A DNA stretch of 64,000 bases from Gemmatimonadota bacterium (GTDB lineage Bacteria; Gemmatimonadota; Gemmatimonadetes; Gemmatimonadales; Gemmatimonadaceae): contig JAJTHG010000011.1 of NCBI GenBank assembly GCA_021298835.1, positions 62,001-126,000 of the forward strand. The letters are read 5' to 3'. The notes below the pieces were generated by a model. It saw only the letters and a list, made by a program, of their open reading frames with translations, did not search any database and was not told the origin of the DNA. The translations under genes were made by a program, and so were the position numbers. Position 1 is the stretch's first letter. Each line of letters starts with the position of its first letter. Shown here one piece after another: positions 1 to 9,642 of the stretch.

Positions 1-1
1 C

Positions 2-1105
2 CTCGCGGCCTTCTCGAAGGAGCAGGGGGTGCTCGTCCCCCTCGTGCTGCTGCTGGCGGAGCTGACACTCGTCACCGATCGCCGTCCCTGGTGGGGCCTC
101 GTGCGGCACGGGCTGCCGCTCGCGGCGGCGCTGGTGGTGGTGCTGGGGGCGTACGCCGTGCTGCGCAGCCGCGCCGTCGCGACGTGGGACGACGCCCCGG
201 CGGGGCTCTGGATGGTGCTGTCGCCGGCGGACCGGCGCTGGACGATGCTCGGCGTGGCGGCCGAGTGGGGGCGCCTCCTGCTGTGGCCGGCGCGGCTCGC
301 CGTCGAGTACTCGCCGCCGCACGTCGTGGTCCACCGGGGCTGGTCCCCCGAGCTCCTGCCAGGGGTGGTGGTCCTCGCGGCCGGGGCCGCACTCGGCGCG
401 CTGTCGTGGCGACGGGTGCCCGTCGCCGCCTTCGGCCTCGGGCTCGCGGCGGTGGCGCTGCTCCCTGCGTCGAACGTGTTCGTGCCCACCGGCGTGATCC
501 TCGCCGAGCGGACGCTGCTGCTGCCGAGTGTCGGAGTGCTGCTGGCGATCGGGGCGTGGGGGGCAGCGCTCTGGCGCGAGCAGGCCCCGGAGCCCGTCGT
601 GCGCCGCCTCGCGGCTTGGGGCGTCGCGCTGCTCGCCGCGGCCGGGGCGACGCGGGCGGCCCTCCGCACGACGACCTGGCGCGACGACGCGACGCTGCTC
701 GCGACGGCGACCGCCGAGACGCCGCGGAGCTACCGCCCGTGGTACCTCCTCGGCCAGCGGCACGTGCGCGAGGGGCGCGTCGCCGAGGCCGAGGTGGCGC
801 TTCGCCGGGCGGTGACGCTCTTCCCGGACGACTACGGCGCGCTCGCGCTCCTCGGTGACCTCTACCGTCGGCAGGACCGCTGCGGCTCGGCGGTCCCGCT
901 GCTGGAGCGGGCGCTGCTGGTGTATCCCGACGGCGCCGATGCGCGGGTGAACCTGGTCGCCTGCGCGATCGGCCTCGGGCGCTTCGAGGCGGCCCGGCGG
1001 TTGGCGGCGGACGGTGAACGGCGCGGCATCGAACCGGCGGCCTTCCGGGCGCTGCGCCGCCTTGCCGACTCGATCGAGGTCCGGGCGCGCCGCGGCGCAC
1101 CCTAG
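2..1105 (+). CDS. Membrane protein with C-terminal TPR repeats (5' end outside window)
   Basis: The reading frame is already open at the first base, so the N-terminus lies upstream. About 367 residues are visible. Hydrophobic segments occupy roughly the first 210 residues, followed by TPR-like helices (residues about 240-340) with the usual spacing of small and aromatic residues, for example a W-Y-L-L-G-Q stretch followed by A-E-A-x-x-A-L-R-R-A. A polytopic membrane domain followed by TPRs, with a Ser-Lys-Glu-Gln stretch at the membrane-domain side, resembles the TMTC/O-mannosyltransferase-like family (glycosyltransferase-C fold). The substrate cannot be told. The family assignment is an inference from architecture. 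The next gene follows after 113 nt. Confidence 0.7.
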   Translation, partial: LAAFSKEQGVLVPLVLLLAELTLVTDRRPWWGLVRHGLPLAAALVVVLGAYAVLRSRAVATWDDAPAGLWMVLSPADRRWTMLGVAAEWGRLLLWPARLAVEYSPPHVVVHRGWSPELLPGVVVLAAGAALGALSWRRVPVAAFGLGLAAVALLPASNVFVPTGVILAERTLLLPSVGVLLAIGAWGAALWREQAPEPVVRRLAAWGVALLAAAGATRAALRTTTWRDDATLLATATAETPRSYRPWYLLGQRHVREGRVAEAEVALRRAVTLFPDDYGALALLGDLYRRQDRCGSAVPLLERALLVYPDGADARVNLVACAIGLGRFEAARRLAADGERRGIEPAAFRALRRLADSIEVRARRGAP

Positions 1106-1218
1106 CGAGAGGCCGCCGCGCCCCTTGCCGTCTTCGCGTCCCGCCACCACACGTTAAGGGCTGTACGGCGCGGCCCGGGCTCGGAGCGGACCCCGGCGTC
1201 GCGTCCGGCCCCCGCCGA

Positions 1219-2496
1219 ATGGACCACGCCTCTCCCGACCTCTTCGTCGGCCTGATCGGCCTGTGGACGCAGACCGCCGTGACGCTCCTCCTCGCGGCGC
1301 TCTTCGGCGTGCTGCAGCGCAGCGGGTGGCGCCGGACGTACTTCACGGTCTGGGCCGAGGCGTGGGTGGCGATGCTGTGCGCGCTGGTGCCGCTGCTCAT
1401 CCGATACTCGCTCCGGGTCTTCCCCGACGCGCTCGCGACCGTGACGGCGTCGCAGGACGGGGCGGTCTCCGCCGTGCTGTACATCGCCTTCCAGGCGGCC
1501 AGGGTCCACGGCTGGTGGTTGCTGCTCGCGGGGACGCTCATGTACACGCGCGGCTTCAACGCCCTCGGGCGGCGCCGCGGTGCCCAGGGGGCCGCGCTCA
1601 CGTTCGCGGTCGTGTCCCTGCTCGTCGGGCGGGACCTCGAGACCGCCATCGCCCTGCAGGCCCCGCTCGTGACGGCCGCGAGCGCCTTGGCCGGCTGGCA
1701 CCTCCTCACCCTCCGCGCCGCGCGTCGCGGGGTGGGCAGCTCGGTCACGGGCGGCGTGTTCATGGCCCTCGCGGTCGTGGGCGCGGCGTACGGCGTGGCG
1801 TTCGGCCTCGCCGCCGCGGGGATGCGTGGTCCCCCGGCCCTCGAGCTCCTGCGCACCTACCACCCGTACGTTGACTTGCCGCTGCAGATGCTGCTGGGGT
1901 TCGGCATGGTGGTCATTCAGATGGAGGATGCCAAGCGCGAGGTGGATGACGCGCGCACCGAGCTCGCCGTCTCCAATGACGCCCTGCGCCGGCTGGCGAA
2001 CTACGATCCCCTCACCGAGTGCCTGAACCGGCGCGCGTACGCGGAGGGGATCGGCCTCGAGGTCGCGAAGTCCACCTTCGGCACGGTAGCGATGCTCGAC
2101 ATGGACAACCTGAAGGAGATCAACGACGCGCACGGGCATGCGGCGGGAGACGAACTGCTCGCGCACTGCGCCCGGACGGTGCGCGGCTCGATCCGCCCGC
2201 TCGACCGGCTCTATCGCTGGGGGGGAGACGAGTTCCTGCTCGTGCTCCCGGGGGCCATGCCGGACGGCGTCGCGCAGCGGCTCGCGCAGGTCGTGGCGGC
2301 CGCCGCGGCGATCCCGGTCGGGGCCGACCGGCAGCTCGTGCGCCTCGAGGTCTCGATCGGCGCCGCCGACTACGCGAGCGGGGACGAGCTGCCGGCGGCC
2401 ATCGACTCCGCCGACGCGGCGATGTACCGGACGAAGCGCGTGCGCAAGAACACGCCGGTGCGCGGGGCGAAGACGATCCCCGTGCCGAGTCGCTGA
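1219..2496 (+). CDS. Membrane-bound diguanylate cyclase (GGDEF)
   Basis: 425 residues. The N-terminal half (about 10-230) has six or more hydrophobic segments and no recognised soluble sensor domain. A short coiled linker leads into a GGDEF domain (about 255-420). The catalytic motif GGDEF is at residues 335-339. The upstream metal/substrate-binding stretch (D-M-D-N-L-K-E-I-N-D, then G-H and G-D) is intact. An RxxD inhibitory site lies at 326-329, exactly five residues before GGDEF, so product inhibition is likely. It should make cyclic di-GMP from GTP at the inner face of the membrane. Cyclic di-GMP often controls pili, and a type IV pilus cluster lies 5 kb downstream, but a functional link is only inference. 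ATG start chosen. Confidence 0.92.
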   Translation: MDHASPDLFVGLIGLWTQTAVTLLLAALFGVLQRSGWRRTYFTVWAEAWVAMLCALVPLLIRYSLRVFPDALATVTASQDGAVSAVLYIAFQAARVHGWWLLLAGTLMYTRGFNALGRRRGAQGAALTFAVVSLLVGRDLETAIALQAPLVTAASALAGWHLLTLRAARRGVGSSVTGGVFMALAVVGAAYGVAFGLAAAGMRGPPALELLRTYHPYVDLPLQMLLGFGMVVIQMEDAKREVDDARTELAVSNDALRRLANYDPLTECLNRRAYAEGIGLEVAKSTFGTVAMLDMDNLKEINDAHGHAAGDELLAHCARTVRGSIRPLDRLYRWGGDEFLLVLPGAMPDGVAQRLAQVVAAAAAIPVGADRQLVRLEVSIGAADYASGDELPAAIDSADAAMYRTKRVRKNTPVRGAKTIPVPSR

Positions 2497-2499
2497 CCC

Positions 2500-3138
2500 G
2501 TGCCCGAGTCCTGGAGCCCGTTCTCGAAGGGGGACCCCGACGCCGGACTCCGGCGCCTCCGGATCCTGCCGTGGGCGCTGGCCGGCGGGGTGCTCGGGGC
2601 CATCGGCGGCGGCGTGCGGTTCGGAGCGCTGGGCTTCCTCGGCGGATTCGCGATCGGGACGGCCGTGGCGTACGCGTTCACCATGATCGGCACCGAAGGT
2701 GTCGCTGGGCTCGTCCAGCGGACCCTGCAGCCCAGCGGCTCGACGACCCCCTACGCCTTCGACTTCTCCCAGATCGAGGCGCAGGTCGTGCGCGGCGACC
2801 ACGCTGCCGCCGCGGTGCTGTGGGAGGACGCCATCGCCGAGCGACCCGGCGACGTCGAGGTGCGTGTGCGCGCGGCCGACTTCTACGGCGACGTCCATCG
2901 GCAGCACGAGCGGGCCCTCGCCCTCTATCGCGAGGTGCAGCGGCTCGAGGCGCCGCCCGAGCGCCACCTGTACGTCGCGCAGCGCATCGTGGACCTGCTG
3001 CTCGGGCCGTTGCCGGACAAGGGACGCGCGGTCGTCGAGCTCCGACGGATCATCGACCGCTGGCCCAACTCGGCGGCGGCGCGCCACGGCCGCGACGCGA
3101 TCGCCCGACTCAAGGCGGAGCTGCACGACGGCGCCTGA
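2500..3138 (+). CDS. Small membrane protein with TPR-like C-terminus, function unknown
   Basis: 212 residues from a GTG three bases after the stop of the diguanylate cyclase gene, so almost certainly cotranscribed with it. Residues about 25-65 are hydrophobic and glycine-rich (one or two membrane passes). Residues 90-205 are helical and alanine-rich with TPR-like spacing (A-V-L-W-E-D-A-I-A, A-L-A-L-Y-R-E-V). This looks like a membrane-anchored TPR scaffold. No catalytic motif is visible. It may assist or localise the cyclase upstream, which is inference from the tight spacing alone. Confidence 0.75.
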   Translation: MPESWSPFSKGDPDAGLRRLRILPWALAGGVLGAIGGGVRFGALGFLGGFAIGTAVAYAFTMIGTEGVAGLVQRTLQPSGSTTPYAFDFSQIEAQVVRGDHAAAAVLWEDAIAERPGDVEVRVRAADFYGDVHRQHERALALYREVQRLEAPPERHLYVAQRIVDLLLGPLPDKGRAVVELRRIIDRWPNSAAARHGRDAIARLKAELHDGA

Positions 3139-3158
3139 GCGGGCGCCGCCAGGCCGGG

Positions 3159-3599
3159 TCAGTCGTCGCCCGGCCGTCGCCGCGCCGCCTTCTTCTCGCC
3201 CTGCCGCCGCTTCTCGGCGAGTCGCTCGGCCCGTTGGGCGCGCGAGGGCGTCGTGGCGCGTCGCACCTTGGGCACGACGAGTGCCCGCGCCACCAGGGCG
3301 ACCAGCCGCCGCTCGGCCAGCGTCCGGTTCTGCGCCTGCGAGCGCGTGTCGGCGGCGACGAGGCGCAGGCGGCCGTCGCCGTCGAGGCGGGACGCGAGCC
3401 GCTCGAGCACCCGCGCCCGCTGGGCGCCGGTGAGCGCCGCCGAGCCCGCCACGTCCCACGTGAGTTCGATGCGCGTGGACGAGGTGTTCACGTGCTGGCC
3501 GCCGGGCCCGCCGGCGCGCGTCGCACGGACGACGAGTTCGTGCCGCGGGATCGTCACCGACGGCGTGACGACCAGCGCGTCGTCGGCCGTCGGCGTCAC
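3159..3599 (-). CDS. arfB: ArfB/YaeJ-type peptidyl-tRNA hydrolase (stalled-ribosome rescue)
   Basis: 146 residues starting at a GTG. The catalytic GGQ is at residues 33-35 within G-G-P-G-G-Q-H-V-N, followed by the N-T-S-S-T-R-I-E-L stretch typical of class I release-factor domain 3. The C-terminus (about 115-146) is rich in Lys and Arg, as in ArfB, whose basic tail enters the empty mRNA channel of a stalled ribosome. The codon-recognition domains of RF1/RF2 are absent. The family hydrolyses peptidyl-tRNA on non-stop ribosomes. The start overlaps the stop of the methyltransferase gene by 4 nt (GTGA), suggesting translational coupling in the three-gene minus-strand operon. Confidence 0.9.
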   Translation of the reverse strand: MTPTADDALVVTPSVTIPRHELVVRATRAGGPGGQHVNTSSTRIELTWDVAGSAALTGAQRARVLERLASRLDGDGRLRLVAADTRSQAQNRTLAERRLVALVARALVVPKVRRATTPSRAQRAERLAEKRRQGEKKAARRRPGDD

Positions 3600-4339
3600 G
3601 CGCGGCACGGGCGGGCAGCGAGGCGCGCCCGGACCTGCGCCGCGCTCGGCGCCGTCGCCGGGGGGGCGAAGGTTGCGACGTACTCGCTCGCCCCGGTCTC
3701 GTGCAGCGCCACGAAGGTCCAGCCCGCGGCGGCGAGCTCGCAGCGCAGCAGCGGCGGCGGGGTGCCGTGCTGCGCGGTGGGGAACTCCATGTCTAGGATA
3801 CCCAGCAGCCCGTCGTCGGCCATCGCGGGGACGAGCCGCGCCAGCAGGCCGAAGGGATCCTCGATCTCGTGGTACATGTGGATCATGAGCGCCACCTGCA
3901 CCGTGGCCGCCGGGAGCTTCGGGTCGCCGGGCGTCCCCTCGATCACCGACACGTTGCCCAGGCGCTCGCGCGTGACGCGCTCGCGCAACTGTGCGAGGTA
4001 GCGCGGCACGATGTCGTTGGCGTACACGCGCCCCTCGGGCCCCACGAGCGGTGCGAGGCGCGCGACGTAGTAGCCGGAGCCGGCGCCGATGTCGGCCACG
4101 CGCATGCCGCGCCGGATGCCCAGCAGCTCGGCGACGCGCGCGAATTCGCCGGCGTCGTCGCGCGTGGCCTCGCCGGTCCACGACGGCGCGACGATGCGCG
4201 CGACCGGGCGGTCGGGCCTCGGATACGCGGCTGTATCCTGCGCCGCCGCGGGCGCCGGGTGCCCGGCGGCACAGCCGAGGGCGAGGACCAGCCCCCACCG
4301 TCGCCCGGCGGCGGCCCGGCGCACCGGACCGCCCGTCAT
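3596..4339 (-). CDS. Exported class I SAM-methyltransferase-like protein
   Basis: 247 residues. The N-terminus is a signal sequence: Arg-rich, then a hydrophobic core (about 14-24) ending near Cys22 and an A-A-A-Q stretch at 31-34, so it is either a lipoprotein or a cleaved periplasmic protein. The rest is a Rossmann methyltransferase: motif I V-A-D-I-G-A-G-S-G (81-89), an acidic residue ending the second strand (N-D-I, 108-110) and a later H-M-Y-H-E-I-E segment. S-adenosylmethionine is not normally found outside the cytoplasm, so export is puzzling. Similar exported methyltransferase-fold proteins occur in environmental bacteria; their substrate is not known to me. It overlaps both neighbours by 4 nt, so the three genes form one operon. 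Confidence 0.8.
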   Translation of the reverse strand: MTGGPVRRAAAGRRWGLVLALGCAAGHPAPAAAQDTAAYPRPDRPVARIVAPSWTGEATRDDAGEFARVAELLGIRRGMRVADIGAGSGYYVARLAPLVGPEGRVYANDIVPRYLAQLRERVTRERLGNVSVIEGTPGDPKLPAATVQVALMIHMYHEIEDPFGLLARLVPAMADDGLLGILDMEFPTAQHGTPPPLLRCELAAAGWTFVALHETGASEYVATFAPPATAPSAAQVRARLAARPCRA

Positions 4340-5736
4340 GCCTTCACCTGGTGCACGCGCACCGCCGCCACCCGCCGTCCGTCCATCGCCACGACCTCCA
4401 GGTCCGCTCCCGGGACCAGCGTGCGGTCCCCGACCTGCGGCAGCCGCCCCAGAGCCGAGAACACGTATCCCCCGAGCGTCGTCCAGTCGCCCTCGGGGAC
4501 GGCGACCTTGTGATCCGACCGCACGTCCACGAGCGAGAGCGAGCCGGCGAGTTCGAGGACCCCGTCCTGGATCATGCTCTCGCGGGCCAGCTGGTCGTAC
4601 TCGTCGGCGATGTCGCCCACGACTTCCTCGACGAGGTCCTCGATCGTCACGATCCCCGCGGTGCCGCCGTACTCGTCGAGCACCACCGCCAGTTGCGCCC
4701 GGGTGCGGCGGAGGTCGTCGAAGACCCGCTCCGCCGAGCGGACGTCCGGGACGAAGAGGACCTCGCGGGTCAACGCGGCGAGGTCGAACGCCGAGCCCGC
4801 GTCGCGCAGCCAGACGTCCTTGGCCACCAGCACGCCCGCGATGTCGTCGAGCGTCTCGCGATAGACCGGGTAGCGCGAGTAGCGCTCGCGGGCGAGGATC
4901 GCCCGTACGTCGGCCTCCGACGCGTCGTCGGGGATGCCGGCGACCTCGGTGCGGGGGCGCATGACGTCGCGCACCTTCTTGCGCCGGAAGTCGAAGACGC
5001 CCTCGAGCATCGCGGTGTCGGACTCGTCGAGCGTCCCCTGGGCGCGTGCCTGCAGCACGAGCAGCCGCAGTTCCTCCGGGGAGTGCACGTGGCTCGCCTC
5101 GGAGGCCGGCGCGATCCCCGCGGCGCGCAGCAGGGCGTTGGCGGTGCCGTTGAGGACGACGATGCCCGGGTGCATCAGCCGCGAGAACTGCATGAGCGGC
5201 CAGGCGACCCACTTGCTGACCTCCTCGGGGCGCGACAGGGCGAGGGCCTTGGGTGCCAGCTCGCCGAGGACGATGTGCAGGAACGTGATGATGGCGAACG
5301 CGGTGGCGATCGCCGCGCCGCTGTGCACCAGCCCGGACGGCACGTCGAAGCCGAGCGCGCGCAGCGCCACGTCCACCAGCGCCGCCAGCGCCGGCTCGCC
5401 CACCCAGCCCAGTGCCAGCGATGCCAGGGTGATGCCGAGCTGCGTTCCCGAGATGTACCGGTCGAGCTGCCCGAGGGCCTGCTCCACCACGCGCGCCCGG
5501 CGGTCGCCGGCCGCCGCCCATTGGGCGATTCTCGAGCGGCGGGCCGCCACCAGCGCGAACTCGGCGGCGACGAAGAACGCGTTGGCGAGCACCAGCAGCA
5601 GCACGACCAGGAGCCGGGTCGAGACGCTGCCGAACGTGAGGGAGGGGTCGGTCAGGGGAGCCTCGCGGAAGCGCCGCCGGCGGCCGGCATCGCCGGCCGC
5701 CGTGGCGCCGGAATATACGCCCCCGCCAGATTGCAC
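4336..5736 (-). CDS. CNNM/CorC-type membrane protein with CBS pair (hemolysin-like)
   Basis: Up to 466 residues. The order is a CNNM (DUF21) membrane domain with three to four hydrophobic segments (about 40-190), two CBS domains (about 225-350) and a C-terminal CorC_HlyC domain (about 370-455). Diagnostic stretches include F-F-V-A-A-E-F-A, T-Q-L-G-I-T-L-A-S-L, and D-E-Y-G-G-T-A-G-I-V-T in the second CBS domain. Family members are linked to Mg2+/Co2+ efflux or tolerance; the old name hemolysin C is misleading. The GTG at 5736 is the furthest upstream start, but a TATATT hexamer on this strand (5712-5717) suggests that transcription may begin inside that leader, so the true start may be downstream. 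The gene is divergent from the histidine kinase gene, with 8 bp between starts. Confidence 0.88.
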   Translation of the reverse strand: MQSGGGVYSGATAAGDAGRRRRFREAPLTDPSLTFGSVSTRLLVVLLLVLANAFFVAAEFALVAARRSRIAQWAAAGDRRARVVEQALGQLDRYISGTQLGITLASLALGWVGEPALAALVDVALRALGFDVPSGLVHSGAAIATAFAIITFLHIVLGELAPKALALSRPEEVSKWVAWPLMQFSRLMHPGIVVLNGTANALLRAAGIAPASEASHVHSPEELRLLVLQARAQGTLDESDTAMLEGVFDFRRKKVRDVMRPRTEVAGIPDDASEADVRAILARERYSRYPVYRETLDDIAGVLVAKDVWLRDAGSAFDLAALTREVLFVPDVRSAERVFDDLRRTRAQLAVVLDEYGGTAGIVTIEDLVEEVVGDIADEYDQLARESMIQDGVLELAGSLSLVDVRSDHKVAVPEGDWTTLGGYVFSALGRLPQVGDRTLVPGADLEVVAMDGRRVAAVRVHQVKA

Positions 5737-5744
5737 CCGCCCCC

Positions 5745-7433
5745 GTGACCACCGCGTACACCCCCGCCGCCGGCTTGCCCGTCGCCGGCACTGCCCCGCT
5801 CGACGCGGGTCGCGTGCTGCGCTACGTGTACGTCGCGCGCCTCGCCTTCGCGGTCGCGATCTTCGTGGCCGCGCTCGTCCGGTGGCTCGACGCCCCTGGC
5901 ACGCAGACGCTCTTCGCCTCGGTCTCGCTCGTCACGGCGATGGCGTTCACCGCGATGAGCGTCGTCTGGTCGGAGGTCTGGGAGCGTCCGCTCTCCCGCA
6001 CCTTCCGGTACGGCCAGGTGCTCTTCGACCTCGCGCTGGTCAGCACCATCGTCACGGCGACGGGCGGCCCCAGCTCGCCGTTCGTCGCCGTCTACGTCCT
6101 CGTCATCGCGCTGGCCGCGCTGTGGCTGCCGCTCGGCGGGTCCCTCCTCGTGGCCGGCCTCGGCTGCGCGCTCTACGTGCTCATCACGTTCGTGCTTCTC
6201 GAGACCCGGCTCGAGGGGGCGGTCCTCCTGCAGAGCGCCGTCTTCGGGGCGGTCGCGATCGGCTCGGCCTATCTCGCCGATCGGCAGCGGCGCGCAGGGC
6301 AGGGGACGGAACGGCTCGCGGAGGAGCTCGTGCTCGTGCGCCTGCAGGCCGAGGACGTCCTGCGGGCGCTCGAGAGTGGCGTCGTGACCGTTGATGGCGC
6401 CGGCCGGCTGCTGTACGCGAATCCCGCCGCCAGCCGACTGCTCGACCTCCCGCTCGCGGGACGCGTCGGGCGGCCGGTGCTCCGGGCCGTCCGGGAACGC
6501 GCCCCCGCCCTGGCCGCGGCGCTCGAGCGCACCGTGCGCGACGGCCACCGGGCCCAGCGCGCCGACGCCACCGTCCGGACGGACGCGCGGACCTTCCCGA
6601 TCGGCGTGACGACCACCGACGTCACGTACAGCGGCCCCCAGGGCCCCGAGGAGGGCCGCAGCGTCACCGCGATCTTCGCCGACATCTCGGACCATCGCCG
6701 GATCGAGCAGCTGCGCCTCTCGGCCCAGCGCCTCGAGGCGGTCGCCGAGCTCTCGGCGTCCCTCGCGCACGAGATCCGCAATCCCCTCGCCGCCATCCGC
6801 AGCGCCGTCGAGCAGCTGGCGGCGCGCCGGCGGGAGGACGAGGACGAGCGGGCGCTCGCCGCCCTCGTCCTGCGCGAGTCCGACCGCCTCTCGCGGCTCC
6901 TCGGCGAGTTTCTCGACTTCGCCCGCGTGCGCGAGGCCCAGCTCGCCCCGGTGGACGTCGCGGCCCTGCTGCGCCACGTCGCCGACGTCGTGCGGCGTCA
7001 CCCCGACCGGAGCGCGGACCTCGCCATCGAGGTCCCGGGTCCCACGGTGAGCTGCCCGATGGACGCCGACGAGGACCTCCTCGTGCGCGCCCTGTTCAAC
7101 CTGGCCCTCAACGCCGTGCAGGCGATGCCGAAGGGGGGGACGCTGACCCTCGGCGTTGACACCGCCCCGCTGCGGTTGCCCCGGGAGGCGGAGCATCTGG
7201 CCGGGAACATCGTCGTCCTCACCGTGCGCGACACCGGCCCGGGGCTCGCTCCGGAAGTGCGCGACCACCTCTTCCAGCCGTTCATCACGACGAGGGCCGG
7301 CGGACACGGCCTCGGGCTGCCCGTCGCGCACCGCGCTGTCGAGGCGCACGGCGGCGTGATCGACGTCGAGACCGGGCCCGGCGGAACCTGCGTCACCATT
7401 TGCCTGCCGCGCCGTGCCCGCGCGGCGACCTGA
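5745..7433 (+). CDS. PilS/NtrB-like sensor histidine kinase
   Basis: 562 residues from a GTG. Four to six transmembrane segments (about 25-170) are followed by a PAS domain (about 200-310), a HisKA domain with H-box S-L-A-H-E-I-R-N-P-L-A-A and phospho-acceptor His342, an N box near residue 450, and G1 (D-T-G-P-G-L) and G2 (G-G-H-G-L-G-L-P) ATP-binding motifs at about 495-527. It should autophosphorylate and pass the phosphate to the sigma-54 activator encoded 11 nt downstream. A membrane segment array plus PAS is the architecture of PilS, which senses pilin levels in the inner membrane. The neighbouring pilin gene with a sigma-54-type promoter supports that role. Confidence 0.9.
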   Translation: MTTAYTPAAGLPVAGTAPLDAGRVLRYVYVARLAFAVAIFVAALVRWLDAPGTQTLFASVSLVTAMAFTAMSVVWSEVWERPLSRTFRYGQVLFDLALVSTIVTATGGPSSPFVAVYVLVIALAALWLPLGGSLLVAGLGCALYVLITFVLLETRLEGAVLLQSAVFGAVAIGSAYLADRQRRAGQGTERLAEELVLVRLQAEDVLRALESGVVTVDGAGRLLYANPAASRLLDLPLAGRVGRPVLRAVRERAPALAAALERTVRDGHRAQRADATVRTDARTFPIGVTTTDVTYSGPQGPEEGRSVTAIFADISDHRRIEQLRLSAQRLEAVAELSASLAHEIRNPLAAIRSAVEQLAARRREDEDERALAALVLRESDRLSRLLGEFLDFARVREAQLAPVDVAALLRHVADVVRRHPDRSADLAIEVPGPTVSCPMDADEDLLVRALFNLALNAVQAMPKGGTLTLGVDTAPLRLPREAEHLAGNIVVLTVRDTGPGLAPEVRDHLFQPFITTRAGGHGLGLPVAHRAVEAHGGVIDVETGPGGTCVTICLPRRARAAT

Positions 7434-7444
7434 CCCGATCCCCC

Positions 7445-8833
<1,389 letters not shown>

Positions 8834-8978
8834 CCAGTTTCGATACAGCACCATCGTCATCTTTCGTGCCGCAGACGCCGGTGTCACTGTGCGATTTGCC
8901 CGGATCCCTTTCGGGGGTGACGCTGTCGTGGCGGCGCAAGTCGTTGTGACGCATGCGGTTGCGTGCGCGTCCTCGCTG

Positions 8979-8994
8979 CGGCACGCCACATGCT
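8979..8994 (+). promoter_or_regulatory. Sigma-54 (-24/-12) promoter of the pilin gene
   Basis: The sequence cGGCACGccacaTGCt matches the sigma-54 consensus TGGCACG-N4-TTGC. The invariant GG is at 8980-8981 and the invariant GC at 8992-8993, with exactly 10 bp between them. Transcription would start near 9005, about 40 nt before the pilin ATG at 9046. A sigma-54 activator gene lies immediately upstream and is a natural regulator. The 140 bp upstream holds a partial inverted repeat (GTGTCAC near 8879 and GTGAC near 8917) that could be part of an activator site. Confidence 0.75.
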
Positions 8995-9045
8995 GAACGG
9001 GTCGGGCAACCGTACGGCCCCCACCAAATCAGGAGTGAGCGCAAC

Positions 9046-9498
9046 ATGATGCAGAACCGCAAGGGCTTCACCCTCATCGAGCTGCTGATCGTCGTCGTGA
9101 TCATCGGCATCCTCGCGGCGATCGCGATCCCGAAGTTCGCCAACACGAAGGAGAAGGCGTACGTCTCCGCGATGAAGTCGGACCTCCGCAACCTCGCCAC
9201 GGCGCAGGAGACCTACTTCGGTGACTACCAGATCTACGCGACGCCGGCCGACGGCGACAACACCAACCCGACGACCAAGATCCTCGACAAGGCCGGCAAC
9301 GTGATCTGGCAGCCGTCGACGGGCGTGGGCGTCTTCGGGTCCGGAACGACGACGACCGGTGTCTCGGCTGGCTGGGCCGCCTCGGTCATCCGCCCCGGCA
9401 CGGCGCAGAAGTGCTCGATCTTCGTCGGCGCCCCGGGCACGGCCGCGATCCTCTGGAACGCCAAGTCGCAGCAGGAAGGCGAGCCGACCTGCTACTGA
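9046..9498 (+). CDS. pilA: Type IV major pilin (PilA-like)
   Basis: 150 residues. Type III signal: short basic leader M-M-Q-N-R-K-G, prepilin peptidase cleavage after Gly7, mature Phe8 and Glu12 at position +5, then a hydrophobic helix to about residue 30. Two Cys residues, 123 and 149, would close the C-terminal disulfide loop. The globular domain is short and rich in Thr, Gly and Asn. The ribosome binding site AGGAG at 9031-9035 precedes tandem ATG codons at 9046 and 9049; either may be used. The gene has its own sigma-54 promoter and a strong terminator downstream, so it is a monocistronic, highly expressed structural gene. The GspG-type pseudopilin alternative is less likely because of the PilS/PilR context. 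Confidence 0.93.
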   Translation: MMQNRKGFTLIELLIVVVIIGILAAIAIPKFANTKEKAYVSAMKSDLRNLATAQETYFGDYQIYATPADGDNTNPTTKILDKAGNVIWQPSTGVGVFGSGTTTTGVSAGWAASVIRPGTAQKCSIFVGAPGTAAILWNAKSQQEGEPTCY

Positions 9499-9538
9499 GC
9501 GGGAGGGGCCGGCGCCGACGAACGGCGTCTGGCTGGTG

Positions 9539-9577
9539 GCGCGGCGGGGTCCCTCGGGGCCCCGCCGCGCTGCTTTT
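9539..9577 (+). terminator. Rho-independent terminator after the pilin gene
   Basis: An 11-bp perfect G+C stem (9539-9549 pairs with 9560-9570, loop of 10 nt) is followed by a T-rich run at 9571-9577. It lies 41 nt after the pilin stop codon. Confidence 0.85.
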
Positions 9578-9579
9578 CC

Positions 9580-9595
9580 TGGCACTTGGGGCGCG
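9580..9595 (+). promoter_or_regulatory. Possible second sigma-54 promoter, before the kinase-like gene
   Basis: A perfect -24 element TGGCAC (9580-9585) is followed by GC at 9593-9594, with the required 10 bp between the invariant GG and GC. The -12 half is GCGC, not TTGC, so it is weaker than the pilin promoter. Transcription would start near 9606, about 37 nt before the ATG at 9643 and just after the pilin terminator. Confidence 0.5.
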
Positions 9596-9642
9596 GGGAA
9601 CTGTGGCGGCGGCTGCGATCGGCCGACACTCCCTGCAACCCC

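Noticed and set aside
1102-3459. Long minus-strand frame across the diguanylate cyclase region
   Set aside because: Antisense to an intact GGDEF gene; no motif and biased composition.
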